Below are positions 28,262-37,404 of a DNA stretch of 64,000 nt, in pieces. Positions within the stretch are counted from its first letter, which is position 1. The number at the start of each line of letters is the position of its first letter. Below the pieces are notes generated by a model. The model saw only the letters and a program-made list of their open reading frames with translations, did no database searches and had not been told where the DNA came from. The stretch is from Pseudomonas sp. TNT3 (lineage in GTDB: Bacteria; Pseudomonadota; Gammaproteobacteria; Pseudomonadales; Pseudomonadaceae), in assembly GCF_010095445.2 (NCBI RefSeq), contig NZ_WFGV02000001.1, forward strand, positions 237,984-301,983, written 5' to 3'. The translations under genes and the position numbers were made by a program.

Positions 28262-28563
28262 GCCACGTCGAAGATTTGTTCGAAGTTGGAGATGGCGAGA
28301 ATTTTTCGCACATCGGCATTGGCGTTAGACAGGGTGATTTCGGCATTCTCGCCGCCTGCGTGATCCCGCAGTAGCAGCAACATGCCGAGGGCAGAACTGT
28401 CGAGGTAGGTAGCGTCCTTCAAATTGACTTCGAAGGACTCGGGTTTCGGAGTGAGGTTTTCGTAGGATTCACGAAATTCCTGATGTTTGGCGAAATCGAA
28501 TCGTCCCTTGATCGATATCGTCAGCTTCTGTCCATCCTGGGAGACTTCGGTTACGACTGACAT
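28258..28563 (-). CDS. hsbA: HsbA, STAS-domain anti-sigma factor antagonist
   Basis: A 101-residue STAS protein of the SpoIIAA/RsbV type, with the phosphorylatable serine in YLDSSALGM (S56). By established work in P. aeruginosa, HsbA binds FlgM when unphosphorylated and a diguanylate cyclase when phosphorylated, linking sigma-28 activity to c-di-GMP. flgM is not in this window. It is the first gene of hsbA-hsbR-hptB. Confidence 0.9.
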   Translation of the reverse strand: MSVVTEVSQDGQKLTISIKGRFDFAKHQEFRESYENLTPKPESFEVNLKDATYLDSSALGMLLLLRDHAGGENAEITLSNANADVRKILAISNFEQIFDVA

Positions 28564-28633
28564 TGAACGGCTTCCTTGTCATGGCGATTGTTTAAGAGGT
28601 GTAGCACCTGGCGGGGAGCAGGGCAAGATCCGA

Positions 28634-29083
28634 TTAATACGGACTCTCGCGCGGCAATCGCTGGGACAGTTCATCCAGCAACTTTTGCTCGCGCTTGTCT
28701 TCCAGACGCCGCGCCTCATCCATGTAGCGCAGCACCAGCTTGCGCAACCCTTCAACCCGGGCGTAAGCCTGCTGCCAGGTATCCCGCGCCTTGTTCAGAT
28801 TGTTCTGGTGCCAGGCCAGACTCTGGCGCTGCTGGTCAATGGCGGTGCCCAGTTGCGCCAGGAAGCCTTGGTAGCCCAGCAGCCACTGGCCCGAAACGCC
28901 ACTGCTGCCGCGCACGATCCATTGTTCCTGGTAGTCGAGGCGAAAAGCTTCGAGGTCGGCGAGTTTGCTTTCTGCCAGACGGACCTGTCCTTGAAAGTGC
29001 CCCAAACGCTGCACCGCGGCTTTCTCGACCTTTTCGGCCATCTCAACCACGGGTGCCAGGCGTGACGCTCGGCTCTGGGCCAT
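28634..29083 (-). CDS. fliJ: FliJ, flagellar export chaperone
   Basis: A 149-residue, almost wholly helical coiled-coil protein, rich in Gln, Arg and Glu. FliJ is the central stalk of the FliI ATPase and an export chaperone. It is last of fliEFGHIJ and begins 6 nt after fliI. Confidence 0.93.
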   Translation of the reverse strand: MAQSRASRLAPVVEMAEKVEKAAVQRLGHFQGQVRLAESKLADLEAFRLDYQEQWIVRGSSGVSGQWLLGYQGFLAQLGTAIDQQRQSLAWHQNNLNKARDTWQQAYARVEGLRKLVLRYMDEARRLEDKREQKLLDELSQRLPRESPY

Positions 29084-29089
29084 GGCCGG

Positions 29090-30448
29090 TTAGCCGCCAG
29101 CCGCGGGGGCGAAGATCGAGCCGAGGTAGGCTTCGCTTTCGCCGAGGCTGATGTTGTCGTTCAGGCCTTGGCGCAGGTATTTGACCAGTTGCGGCTGCAA
29201 GGCGATCGCAAGGTCAGTCTCCCGGTCGCCGCCGGCCACGTAGGCGCCGACACTGATCAAATCGCGGCTCTGTTGATAGCGCGACCACAGCTGCTTGAAG
29301 TACTGGGCGCGCGTCATGTGCTCCGGCGAGACTACCGAGGGCATGACCCGGCTGATGGACGCTTCGATATCGATGGCCGGGTAATGGCCTTCTTCCGCCA
29401 GTCGCCTGGACAAGACGATGTGGCCGTCGAGTACGCCCCGCGCGGAGTCGGCAATCGGGTCCTGCTGGTCATCGCCTTCGGACAGCACGGTGTAGAACGC
29501 CGTAATCGAACCACCGCCCTTCTCGGCATTACCCGCCCGCTCCACCAGTTTCGGCAGTTTGGCGAATACCGAGGGCGGATAACCCTTGGTCGCGGGTGGT
29601 TCGCCGATGGCCAGTGCGATTTCGCGCTGGGCCTGGGCGAAACGGGTCAGGGAGTCCATCAGCAACAGAACGTTCTTGCCCTTGTCACGAAAATATTCGG
29701 CGATACGCGTGCAATACATGGCGGCCCGCAAGCGCATCAGCGGCGCGTCGTCCGCCGGGGAGGCAACGACGACGGAGCGCTTCAGGCCTTCTTCGCCGAG
29801 GATGTGCTCGATGAACTCTTTGACTTCACGTCCCCGCTCACCGATCAGCCCTACGACGACGATGTCGGCCTCGGTGAAGCGGGTCATCATGCCCAACAGC
29901 ACACTCTTGCCCACGCCTGTACCGGCAAAAAGGCCGAGTCGCTGGCCGCGACCGACCGTCAACAAACCGTTGATGGAACGAATGCCCACGTCCAGCGGTT
30001 CGCTGATAGGTTCGCGTTTAAGCGGGTTGATCGTCGGGCCGTCCATCGGCACCCAGTCCTCAGCCTTCATTCCGCCTTTGCCGTCCAGCGCACGACCGGC
30101 GCCATCGAGCACCCGACCGAGCATGCTCATGCCCATCGGCAAACGCCCGGCATCCGCCAACGGCACCACTCGGGCACCCGGGGCAATGCCGGCAACGCTG
30201 CCCACCGGCATTAGAAAGACCTTGTTGCCGGAAAAGCCCATGACTTCGGCTTCGACCTGCACCGGCTGATAACTGTCGTCGTTGATGACCATGCAGCGGC
30301 TACCCATGGCGGCGCGCAAGCCTTCGGCTTCAAGGGTCAGGCCGACCATGCGCAGCAAGCGCCCCTCAAGGATCGGTCCGCCAGACAGTTCGGTGACCTC
30401 GGCATAACTGCCCAGGCGCTTGGCGAAACTGGTGCGATCAAGGCGCAT
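29090..30448 (-). CDS. fliI: FliI, flagellar export ATPase
   Basis: A 452-residue F1-beta-like ATPase with Walker A ([13 protein letters not shown]), Walker B ([14 protein letters not shown]) and the ASPADDAPL segment. It energises substrate unfolding for export. Its ATG lies inside the 3' end of fliH (11-nt overlap). Confidence 0.97.
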   Translation of the reverse strand: MRLDRTSFAKRLGSYAEVTELSGGPILEGRLLRMVGLTLEAEGLRAAMGSRCMVINDDSYQPVQVEAEVMGFSGNKVFLMPVGSVAGIAPGARVVPLADAGRLPMGMSMLGRVLDGAGRALDGKGGMKAEDWVPMDGPTINPLKREPISEPLDVGIRSINGLLTVGRGQRLGLFAGTGVGKSVLLGMMTRFTEADIVVVGLIGERGREVKEFIEHILGEEGLKRSVVVASPADDAPLMRLRAAMYCTRIAEYFRDKGKNVLLLMDSLTRFAQAQREIALAIGEPPATKGYPPSVFAKLPKLVERAGNAEKGGGSITAFYTVLSEGDDQQDPIADSARGVLDGHIVLSRRLAEEGHYPAIDIEASISRVMPSVVSPEHMTRAQYFKQLWSRYQQSRDLISVGAYVAGGDRETDLAIALQPQLVKYLRQGLNDNISLGESEAYLGSIFAPAAGG

Positions 30449-31238
30449 CAGGTTCGTCCGCTGCGGGGGCAGCCGCTGGCTTGCTGGCAGCCGACAGTTC
30501 CACTTTCAGGTCCGGCGCCGCGGGGTGCAAGGCCTGCTCGTGCAACTGATCGAACAGCTTGTCCATGACCCGCGCGAGACGGGTTTCGACGGTGGCATCA
30601 ATGCGACTGTGCTCAGTCTCGACCCGGCAACCGCCAGGCATCAACGCCTCATCCTCGACGATGCGCCAGGTCTCTTCATGGCGCTCGCGCAGGGCTTTGA
30701 CCTGTTCGAAATCCTGGGGATTGATGTACAGCCGCACATTGCCCACGCCCAGCGGCAACAGCTTGAGGGCCTCACGCATGACGTGTTCCAGCTGCGTCGA
30801 GTCGATGGCCAGCTCGCGCTGAATCACCTGCCTGGTGATGTGTTTAACGAGATCGACCAGGGACTTCTCGATCTCAGTGTCCTGTTCGGCAATGGGTTCG
30901 AACAGATTGCCCATGAGCTTTTCCAGCGCACCGATTTTCGCCGTCAGGGCTGCATCGGCTTCCTGACGGACCTTGAGCGTCGTGCTGTGAAAGCCTTCGC
31001 GCTCGCCTGTGGCGAAGCCTTCGTTGTAGGCCTCCTGGCGAATGCTCTCGAGCTCTTCGAGGGTCAGCGGCTGGACTTCATCCAGCGGCACTTCCTCCAT
31101 TTCCGGCGGCTCGGGTTCAGGCTCCGGCTCGGGTTCAGGGACGTACGGGTCGAAACTGGGTAACGACCAGATATCAACACCGCTGACGTCCTTGGCACGG
31201 ATCAGGTCGGTCTGGGACTCATCATGTTTGGTCGACAT
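30438..31238 (-). CDS. fliH: FliH, regulator of the FliI ATPase
   Basis: A 266-residue protein. The N-terminal tryptophan-containing region ([12 protein letters not shown]), which anchors to the C-ring, is followed by a Pro-Glu repeat stretch ([11 protein letters not shown], about 34-44), a coiled-coil and a V-ATPase E-like C-terminal part. The Pro-Glu run may be a flexible spacer. It overlaps fliI. Confidence 0.93.
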   Translation of the reverse strand: MSTKHDESQTDLIRAKDVSGVDIWSLPSFDPYVPEPEPEPEPEPPEMEEVPLDEVQPLTLEELESIRQEAYNEGFATGEREGFHSTTLKVRQEADAALTAKIGALEKLMGNLFEPIAEQDTEIEKSLVDLVKHITRQVIQRELAIDSTQLEHVMREALKLLPLGVGNVRLYINPQDFEQVKALRERHEETWRIVEDEALMPGGCRVETEHSRIDATVETRLARVMDKLFDQLHEQALHPAAPDLKVELSAASKPAAAPAADEPDAP

Positions 31239-31245
31239 AGTGACC

Positions 31246-32265
31246 TTAGATCATCTCTTCGCCGCCCTTCCCGCCGAGAACGATTTCTCCGGCTTCGGCC
31301 ATACGGCGGGCAATGGTGAGGATTTCTTTTTGTGCAGTTTCCACGTCGCTGACGCGCACCGGGCCTTTGGCCTCGAGGTCGTCGCGCAACAGTTCGGCCG
31401 CTCGTTTGGACATGTTCTTGAAGATCTTTTCCTTGACGTTTTCGTCCGACCCTTTGAGGGCCAGCACAAGCACGTCGGAGGACACTTCGCGCAGCAAAGC
31501 CTGGATCCCGCGGTCGTCGACATCGGCCAGGTTATTGAACACGAACATGAGGTCTTCGATCTGGCCGGACAGGTCTTCGTCGACTTCGCGGATCGAATCC
31601 ATCAACTGACCTTCGATCGAGCTGTCGAGGAAGTTCATGATGTCGGCCGCGCGCTTGATGCCACCCAGGTTGGTGCGCGAAGCATTCGAGTTGCCGGAGA
31701 ACTGCTTCTCGAGAATCTGATTGAGTTCTTTCAGCGCCGCCGGCTGAACGGTGTTCAGCGAAGACACCCGCAAGATGATGTCGAGGCGCACCTTGTGGTC
31801 GAAGTTGCCCAGTACTTCACCAGCCTGGTCCGGATCGAGATACGCCACCACGATCGCCTGGATCTGCGGGTGCTCATAACGGATCACGTCGGCGACGGCA
31901 CGTGGTTCCATCCACTTCAGGCTGTCGAGGCCACTGGTGTTGCCGCCCAGAAGAATCCGGTCGATCAGGCCGTTGGCCTTGTCTTCGCCCAGGGCCTGGG
32001 TGAGCATTTTGCGCACATAGTCGTCAGAACCGACGCCCAGGCTGGTCTGATCGCCGACGATGTCGACAAACTCGCTCATCACCTGCTCGACCTGCTCGCG
32101 GTGCACGTTGCCCATCTGCGCCATCGCCACGCCCACACGCTGGACCTCTTTCGGGCCCATGTGGCGCAACACCTGCGCTGCATCGGTGGAGCCCAGGGAC
32201 AGCAGCAGGATCGCGGCTTTGTCGACCTTGGACAGTTTGGCGGCAACGGCTCGGTTATCACTCAT
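31246..32265 (-). CDS. fliG: FliG, flagellar motor switch protein
   Basis: A 339-residue rotor protein with N-terminal FliF-binding, middle FliM-binding (EHPQIQAIVVAYL) and C-terminal torque domains. The charged torque helix DVDDRGIQALLREV is present. It overlaps the end of fliF by 8 nt. Confidence 0.97.
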   Translation of the reverse strand: MSDNRAVAAKLSKVDKAAILLLSLGSTDAAQVLRHMGPKEVQRVGVAMAQMGNVHREQVEQVMSEFVDIVGDQTSLGVGSDDYVRKMLTQALGEDKANGLIDRILLGGNTSGLDSLKWMEPRAVADVIRYEHPQIQAIVVAYLDPDQAGEVLGNFDHKVRLDIILRVSSLNTVQPAALKELNQILEKQFSGNSNASRTNLGGIKRAADIMNFLDSSIEGQLMDSIREVDEDLSGQIEDLMFVFNNLADVDDRGIQALLREVSSDVLVLALKGSDENVKEKIFKNMSKRAAELLRDDLEAKGPVRVSDVETAQKEILTIARRMAEAGEIVLGGKGGEEMI

Positions 32266-34042
32266 CTGCGTTAATCCACTCTTTCACGACCTGGGCCACA
32301 CGACCCGGATCTTCTGCCACCAGACTCTTGATTGCATTCAGCTGTGCGTCATAGCCTTCGCTCGGACTTGGCAGCAGGATGCTTTGCGGGCCGCCAAGGC
32401 TGACGCGGTCGTTGGCCAGGTCGCCATCGAGGCCGCCCATGCCACCCAATTCCACGTCACTGCCGATGCCGGCCAATTGCTTGCCTTTGCCGCCATTGGT
32501 GATGTTGTTGAGCACCGGACGCAGTACGCCGAACACCAGCACCAGAATGAACAGTACACCCAGCACTTGCTTGATCACATCCCAGAACCACGGTTGGGAA
32601 TAGAACGGCACATCGGCGATCACTTCGCCGCGTTCGGCGGAGAACGGCATGTTGATCACGCTGACACTGTCGCCCCGGCTGGCATCGAAACCGACGGCGT
32701 CCTGCACCAGGCGTGTGAAGCGCGCCAATTCATCGGCTGTCCACGGTGCGCGAGAGGTTTCACCGTTGGCCGGGTTGATCTTGACCTGATCGTCTACCAC
32801 GACCGACACCGACAGGCGATTCAAACGGCCCTGTTGCTGCTTGGTGTGGCTGATGGAACGGTCGAGTTCGAAATTCTTGGTGGATTGTTGGCGCTTGTCC
32901 GCTGGATACGGCGCGAGCATCGGCTGGCCAGTGGCCGGGTCCATGATTTGCTGACCGTTGGCATCCAGCAGAGGCTGACCTGGCTGAACCATGCCGGCTG
33001 ACGCGGTAGCACCACCGGTGGTGGCCGGCGCAGACGCTGGCGAAGGCGGCTGGTTGCTCAGGGCGCCCGGTACGCCTTGTGGCCCGTTGCTGGCGGTACG
33101 CTGTTCGTTCACCGACTGTTCGCTGCGCAACGCCGGTTGGTCCGGGTTGAACTGCTCGGAAGTCGACTCGACGGCACTGAAATCCACATCGGCCGAGACT
33201 TCGGCCTTGTAGCGGTCGTTGCCCAGTACCGGTTGCAGGATGTTATGCACACGCTGAGTGAGCATGCTTTCCATGCGACGGCTGTAATCGAACTGTTTGC
33301 CCGCCATGGTCAGCTCGGAGTTTTCCGCCTGATCCGACAGCAGGTTGCCCTTTTGATCGACCACGGTGACCTGGGATTTGCTGAGCTCGGGGACGCTGGT
33401 TGCCACCAGATTGATGATCGCCAGTACCTGGCCAGGCTCCAGGGAGCGGCCGGAATACAGTTCGATCAACACCGAAGCACTGGGCTTGCGCTCATCGCGC
33501 ACGAACACCGAGCTTTTCGGGATCGCCAGGTGCACGCGGGCACCCTTGACGTTGTTCAGACTGGAGATGGTCCGGGCCAGTTCGCCTTCAAGGCCGCGAC
33601 GATAACGGGTCGCTTCCATGAATTGGCTGGTGCCCAGGCCCTGGTCCTTGTCGAGGATTTCAAAGCCGATGTTGCCGTCGCTGGGAGTGACACCAGCGCC
33701 CGCGAGTTTGAGCCGCGCACGGGACAGGTCTTCGGCCTTGACCAGCAAGGCACCGGAATTCGGTTCAACGGTGTAGGGAATATCAGAGGCGGCCAGGGTA
33801 TCCATGACCTGCTTGGCGTCCATACCGGCAAGGCTGCCGTACAAAGGCCGGTAGTCCGGCTGCTGGGACCACAACACCACGGCGAAGCCAATCGCCACGC
33901 TCGCTGCCAGACCGACCAAAAGGCCCACCTGACGCAACATGGTCATCTCGGAGAGGTTTTCCAGGAAGGACAACCCGAACAGCGGCGGTTTACCGTCTAT
34001 TGGAGTGGCCTTGGCCGGAATGTTATCGGCTGCTTCTGCCAT
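32258..34042 (-). CDS. fliF: FliF, MS-ring protein
   Basis: A 594-residue inner-membrane ring protein. Two membrane segments (about 38-58 and 465-485) flank a large periplasmic region with ring-building motifs, and the C-terminal FliG-binding tail ends KSLVAEDPGRVAQVVKEWI. The low-complexity Ala/Pro-Gly region in the middle (about 315-355) is typical of pseudomonads. Confidence 0.97.
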   Translation of the reverse strand: MAEAADNIPAKATPIDGKPPLFGLSFLENLSEMTMLRQVGLLVGLAASVAIGFAVVLWSQQPDYRPLYGSLAGMDAKQVMDTLAASDIPYTVEPNSGALLVKAEDLSRARLKLAGAGVTPSDGNIGFEILDKDQGLGTSQFMEATRYRRGLEGELARTISSLNNVKGARVHLAIPKSSVFVRDERKPSASVLIELYSGRSLEPGQVLAIINLVATSVPELSKSQVTVVDQKGNLLSDQAENSELTMAGKQFDYSRRMESMLTQRVHNILQPVLGNDRYKAEVSADVDFSAVESTSEQFNPDQPALRSEQSVNEQRTASNGPQGVPGALSNQPPSPASAPATTGGATASAGMVQPGQPLLDANGQQIMDPATGQPMLAPYPADKRQQSTKNFELDRSISHTKQQQGRLNRLSVSVVVDDQVKINPANGETSRAPWTADELARFTRLVQDAVGFDASRGDSVSVINMPFSAERGEVIADVPFYSQPWFWDVIKQVLGVLFILVLVFGVLRPVLNNITNGGKGKQLAGIGSDVELGGMGGLDGDLANDRVSLGGPQSILLPSPSEGYDAQLNAIKSLVAEDPGRVAQVVKEWINADE

Positions 34043-34057
34043 GACTCAATATCGTCC

Positions 34058-34387
34058 TTAAACCGGCATCTGCATGATGTCTTGGTACGCCTGAACCAGC
34101 TTGTTACGGACTTGGGTAATGGCCTGGAAAGACACACCGGCTTTTTCTTTGGCGATCATCACGTCGGTCAAATCGACGCCGCTCTTGCCGATCTCGAATG
34201 CAGTGGACAGCTGGCTGGAGGCCTGCTGGGTTTCGTTCACTTTATTGACGGCCTGACCGAGCATGTCGGAGAAACTGTTGCCCGGCAGTTGAGGGATGGC
34301 GGCAGTCGATTTCGGCGCAGACATTGCGTCCATTTGCATGGCCCGCATATCCAGCATCAACCGATTAAATTCAATACCTTGGCTCAT
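34058..34387 (-). CDS. fliE: FliE, MS-ring/rod junction protein
   Basis: A 109-residue rod adaptor between FliF and the rod. It starts [15 protein letters not shown] at ATG 34387, preceded by GAGAGA. The open frame extends upstream through the promoter, but that part is not protein-like. It is the first gene of fliEFGHIJ. Confidence 0.94.
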   Translation of the reverse strand: MSQGIEFNRLMLDMRAMQMDAMSAPKSTAAIPQLPGNSFSDMLGQAVNKVNETQQASSQLSTAFEIGKSGVDLTDVMIAKEKAGVSFQAITQVRNKLVQAYQDIMQMPV

Positions 34388-34457
34388 GGTTTCTCTCTTT
34401 TGACGTCGCTGGCGACCCGCAATTTTTTGACGCTCACTCGGCGGGTAGTCAGGTATT

Positions 34458-34473
34458 AGCAACAAGGGTGCCA
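34458..34473 (-). promoter_or_regulatory. Sigma-54 promoter upstream of fliE
   Basis: Minus strand TGGCACCCTTGTTGCT is a full match to TGGCAC-N5-TTGC with exact spacing. The start is predicted about 60 nt before the fliE ATG. FleQ/FleR control is expected from Pseudomonas studies. Confidence 0.85.
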
Positions 34474-34538
34474 GCTCCATGGCTGTGTCATACAAAAGCC
34501 CTTCCAGCGCCTTTCAAAATTGAAGCAACAACTCAACC

Positions 34539-34672
34539 TGTAGCAGCTGGCGAAGCCTGCGTCCGGCTGCGCAGCAGTCGTTTGTCCTCGTGCATGCGGT
34601 TTTTTATATACTGCGCGTTAAATGAATAAACGACTGCTGCGCAGCCGGACGCAGGCTTCGCCAGCTGCTACA
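34539..34672. repeat. REPIN-like perfect 45-bp inverted repeat (class C), between fleR and fliE
   Basis: Arms 34539-34583 and 34628-34672 are exact 45-bp reverse complements with a 44-bp AT-richer spacer. The arms contain GGCTGCGCAGCAGTCG. It begins about 10 nt past the fleR stop, so it probably ends the fleSR transcript before the fliE promoter. Parts recur at 58089-58106 and, degenerate, at 19040-19108. Confidence 0.9.
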
Positions 34673-34682
34673 AGAAGAAGTT

Positions 34683-36065
34683 TCAAGTGGCGAACAGGTA
34701 GGCTTCCACATCCATTCCGGCGTCACGCATTTGCGCCAGCTTGTAGCGCAACGTGCGCGGGCTGATGCCCAGGCGTTCGGCGGCTTCCTTGCGGCGACCA
34801 CGCTCGGCGCGCAAGGTGTCGATGATCATCTGGAACTCACGACGCCGCAGATCATCGCCCAGCGCCCCGGCAGTTTCGACCTCGACTTCAATCACTCGCG
34901 CAGCCGGTGCCACAACCGTCAACGGCGCACAGGCCACAGGACCGGACAGGCAGAAATCCTGAGGCTGGATCAACCCGCCCTGCTGCAGAATCAGCGCTCG
35001 CTGAATCGCGTTATCCAATTCGCGCACGTTGCCAGGCCACGGATAACCGATCAGACACGCTTGAGCTTCGGGCGATAGTTTCGCCGCGGCATGCTTCATT
35101 TTATTGACGTGTTTGGCCAACAGACGCTCGGCCAGCGGCAGTATGTCGGCGGTGCGCTCGCGCAGCGGACGCCATGCCAGCGGAAAGACCGACAGACGAT
35201 AGTAAAGGTCTTCACGAAAACGGCCTGCCGCCACTTCCGCCGCGAGGTCGCGGTTAGTGGTCGCAACCACCCGAATGTCCAGGATGATCGGCTTGCGCGC
35301 GCCGACCCGCTCGACCTCACGCTCCTGCAACACGCGCAACAGCTTGGCCTGAAGCCCCATAGGCATTTCGGAAATTTCGTCGAGCAGAATCGTGCCGCCA
35401 TCCGCCTGCTCGAACTTGCCTGCCTGCGCAGCGATGGCACCGGTGAACGAGCCTTTTTCATGACCGAACAGCGTGGCTTCCAGCATGTTGTCCGGGATCG
35501 CGGCGCAGTTGATCGCAATGAACGGCTGGCTGGCACGATGGGAATGCTGATGGATGTATCGCGCGAGCACTTCCTTGCCGGTCCCGGACTCGCCGGAGAT
35601 GAGCACGGTCGAATCACTGCGCGCCACCCGGGCCGCCAGTTCAAGCAATTGCGCGCTGGCTGGCTCGAACGCGATCGGGCCTTCGCTCTCGGCCGCGCCG
35701 AGACTGCCCAGGGCATGCCTGGCCACCAGATCGAGCAGCGCCTTGGGTTCGAACGGCTTCACCAGATAATCCGCCGCGCCCTGCCGCATCGCATCGACCG
35801 CACGCTCCACAGCGCCATGGGCGGTCATCAGCAGCACCGGCAGTTGTGGTTGACGCGCTCGCAGCAGACTGAGCAACTGATGGCCATCCATGCCCGGCAT
35901 GTTGACGTCGCTGAGCACCAGATTGAACACGTCTTTGCCAACGGCCGTGAGTGCTTCCTCCGCCGAACCGACGGCGGTGTAATCGTGCCCCGCGAGCAGC
36001 AATGTATCGGCCAATGCTTCGCGTAACGCGCGGTCGTCCTCGACCAGTAAAACCTTGATCCCCAT
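34683..36065 (-). CDS. fleR: FleR, sigma-54-dependent response regulator
   Basis: A 460-residue activator. The receiver (1-120) has D53 (LSDVNMPG). The AAA+ domain (about 140-370) has GESGTGKE and the sigma-54 contact loop in the variant GSFTGA. The C-terminal Fis-type helix-turn-helix has KEAAERLGISPRTLRYKL. With FleS it activates class III flagellar genes. ATG at 36065 is chosen (GGAG upstream); a GTG at 36074 is the alternative. Confidence 0.95.
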   Translation of the reverse strand: MGIKVLLVEDDRALREALADTLLLAGHDYTAVGSAEEALTAVGKDVFNLVLSDVNMPGMDGHQLLSLLRARQPQLPVLLMTAHGAVERAVDAMRQGAADYLVKPFEPKALLDLVARHALGSLGAAESEGPIAFEPASAQLLELAARVARSDSTVLISGESGTGKEVLARYIHQHSHRASQPFIAINCAAIPDNMLEATLFGHEKGSFTGAIAAQAGKFEQADGGTILLDEISEMPMGLQAKLLRVLQEREVERVGARKPIILDIRVVATTNRDLAAEVAAGRFREDLYYRLSVFPLAWRPLRERTADILPLAERLLAKHVNKMKHAAAKLSPEAQACLIGYPWPGNVRELDNAIQRALILQQGGLIQPQDFCLSGPVACAPLTVVAPAARVIEVEVETAGALGDDLRRREFQMIIDTLRAERGRRKEAAERLGISPRTLRYKLAQMRDAGMDVEAYLFAT

Positions 36066-36070
36066 GTTCT

Positions 36071-37294
36071 TCACTCCGCTCCCTGATCGATACTTTTTTC
36101 GCCCGAAAAAAGCGGCAGGATGACCTGCGCACAGGTTCCGCGACCCGGTCGCGAGCGCAGCAGCAATTCTCCCTGATGAGCCCGGGCCACCGCCTTGACC
36201 ACGGTCAGGCCCAGGCCGGTTCCGGTGTTTTTAGTGGTGAAAAAAGGCTCGCCCAGACGCGCCAGCACGTTCGGCTCTATGCCGCTGCCGCTGTCACTGA
36301 CCGACACGCGCAGATTGTTATCCCGGGTATAGAGATGGACCTTCAAGCGCACATCGCCGGCGCTGGCTTGAATGGCGTTCTCGATCAGGTTGAGGATCGC
36401 GCCGACCAGGGTGTCGCGATTGCACAGCAACTCCCCGACATGACTGTCGCACTGCCAGCGAATCGGCAGATCCTGCACATGAGCAAGGGCTGCCGCTTGC
36501 AGCGATTGCATGAGCATTTTGGGTGTAACGCGATCCGTCAGCGGCAGCTCGCCACGGGCGAAGATCAGCATGTCGCGCACTTGGTGCTCCAGCTCATGCA
36601 GACGCTCTTTCAGGCGTCCGGCAAAGCGTTGCTGCGTGGCGACTGGCAGTTCATGTTCGGTCAAATGACTGGCGTACAGCAACGCAGCGGATAAGGGTGT
36701 ACGAATTTGATGGGCGAGCGATGCAACCATCCGCCCGAGCGACGACAGGCGTTCATGACGGGCGAGTTGATCTTGCAGATGGCGGGTTTCAGTCAAGTCG
36801 TTGAGCAACACCAACTGCCCCGGCTCGGCGTCGAGCGAGCGAGTGGAGATCGACAGACGCCGACCATCCTTAAGCGAGATTTCATGCCCGTCGTCTTCAC
36901 GGGGCGCGAAGCAGCGGGAAATGACATGGCGCCACAGCTCGCCTTCGAGGGGCAGGCCGAGCAGCTCGCACGCGGCAGGATTGGCTTCGCGCACGATGCC
37001 TTGAGCATCGATGACGATGACGCCGCCGGGCAACAGATCAAGGAGGTTTTGCAGGCGATTGGCGAGGCGCTCTTTTTCCGCCAGTTCCTGCATGCGCTGG
37101 GCACTGACCACTTCCAGCTCGCCCTTGAGCTCAGTCACCCGGGCTTCGAGAATGCTGTAGGAATCGGTCAGCTGATTCGACATCTGACTGAACAGGGCAA
37201 ACGACTGCTCAAGGCCAAGCCGATTTACCTGTTCTGCGGACGACGGTAGCCCCGAAGCGTCAGGGACAGGAGACATCTGGGCGGCTTGGGGCAT
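36071..37294 (-). CDS. fleS: FleS, flagellar sensor histidine kinase
   Basis: A 407-residue kinase with no membrane segments. A coiled-coil and PAS domain (about 80-170) precede HisKA with H195 (SLAHQIRTPLS) and HATPase with SGSGIEP and GTGLGL motifs. It phosphorylates FleR, encoded 5 nt downstream. Its transcript starts from the sigma-54 site at 37348-37363. Confidence 0.95.
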   Translation of the reverse strand: MPQAAQMSPVPDASGLPSSAEQVNRLGLEQSFALFSQMSNQLTDSYSILEARVTELKGELEVVSAQRMQELAEKERLANRLQNLLDLLPGGVIVIDAQGIVREANPAACELLGLPLEGELWRHVISRCFAPREDDGHEISLKDGRRLSISTRSLDAEPGQLVLLNDLTETRHLQDQLARHERLSSLGRMVASLAHQIRTPLSAALLYASHLTEHELPVATQQRFAGRLKERLHELEHQVRDMLIFARGELPLTDRVTPKMLMQSLQAAALAHVQDLPIRWQCDSHVGELLCNRDTLVGAILNLIENAIQASAGDVRLKVHLYTRDNNLRVSVSDSGSGIEPNVLARLGEPFFTTKNTGTGLGLTVVKAVARAHQGELLLRSRPGRGTCAQVILPLFSGEKSIDQGAE

Positions 37295-37347
37295 CGTGCA
37301 CTCTCGCTTGGCTGACCGTCAGTTAAACGGAACGTTGCGAGGGATGT

Positions 37348-37363
37348 AGCAATACCCGTGCCT
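37348..37363 (-). promoter_or_regulatory. Sigma-54 promoter upstream of fleSR
   Basis: Minus strand AGGCACGGGTATTGCT has the -24 GG and -12 GC ten bases apart. The predicted transcript begins about 43 nt before fleS. FleQ-dependent transcription of fleSR is established in P. aeruginosa. Confidence 0.75.
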
Positions 37364-37404
37364 AAAAAAAACCGCCTATAAATGAAGGGGTTGAAAAACA
37401 GGCG

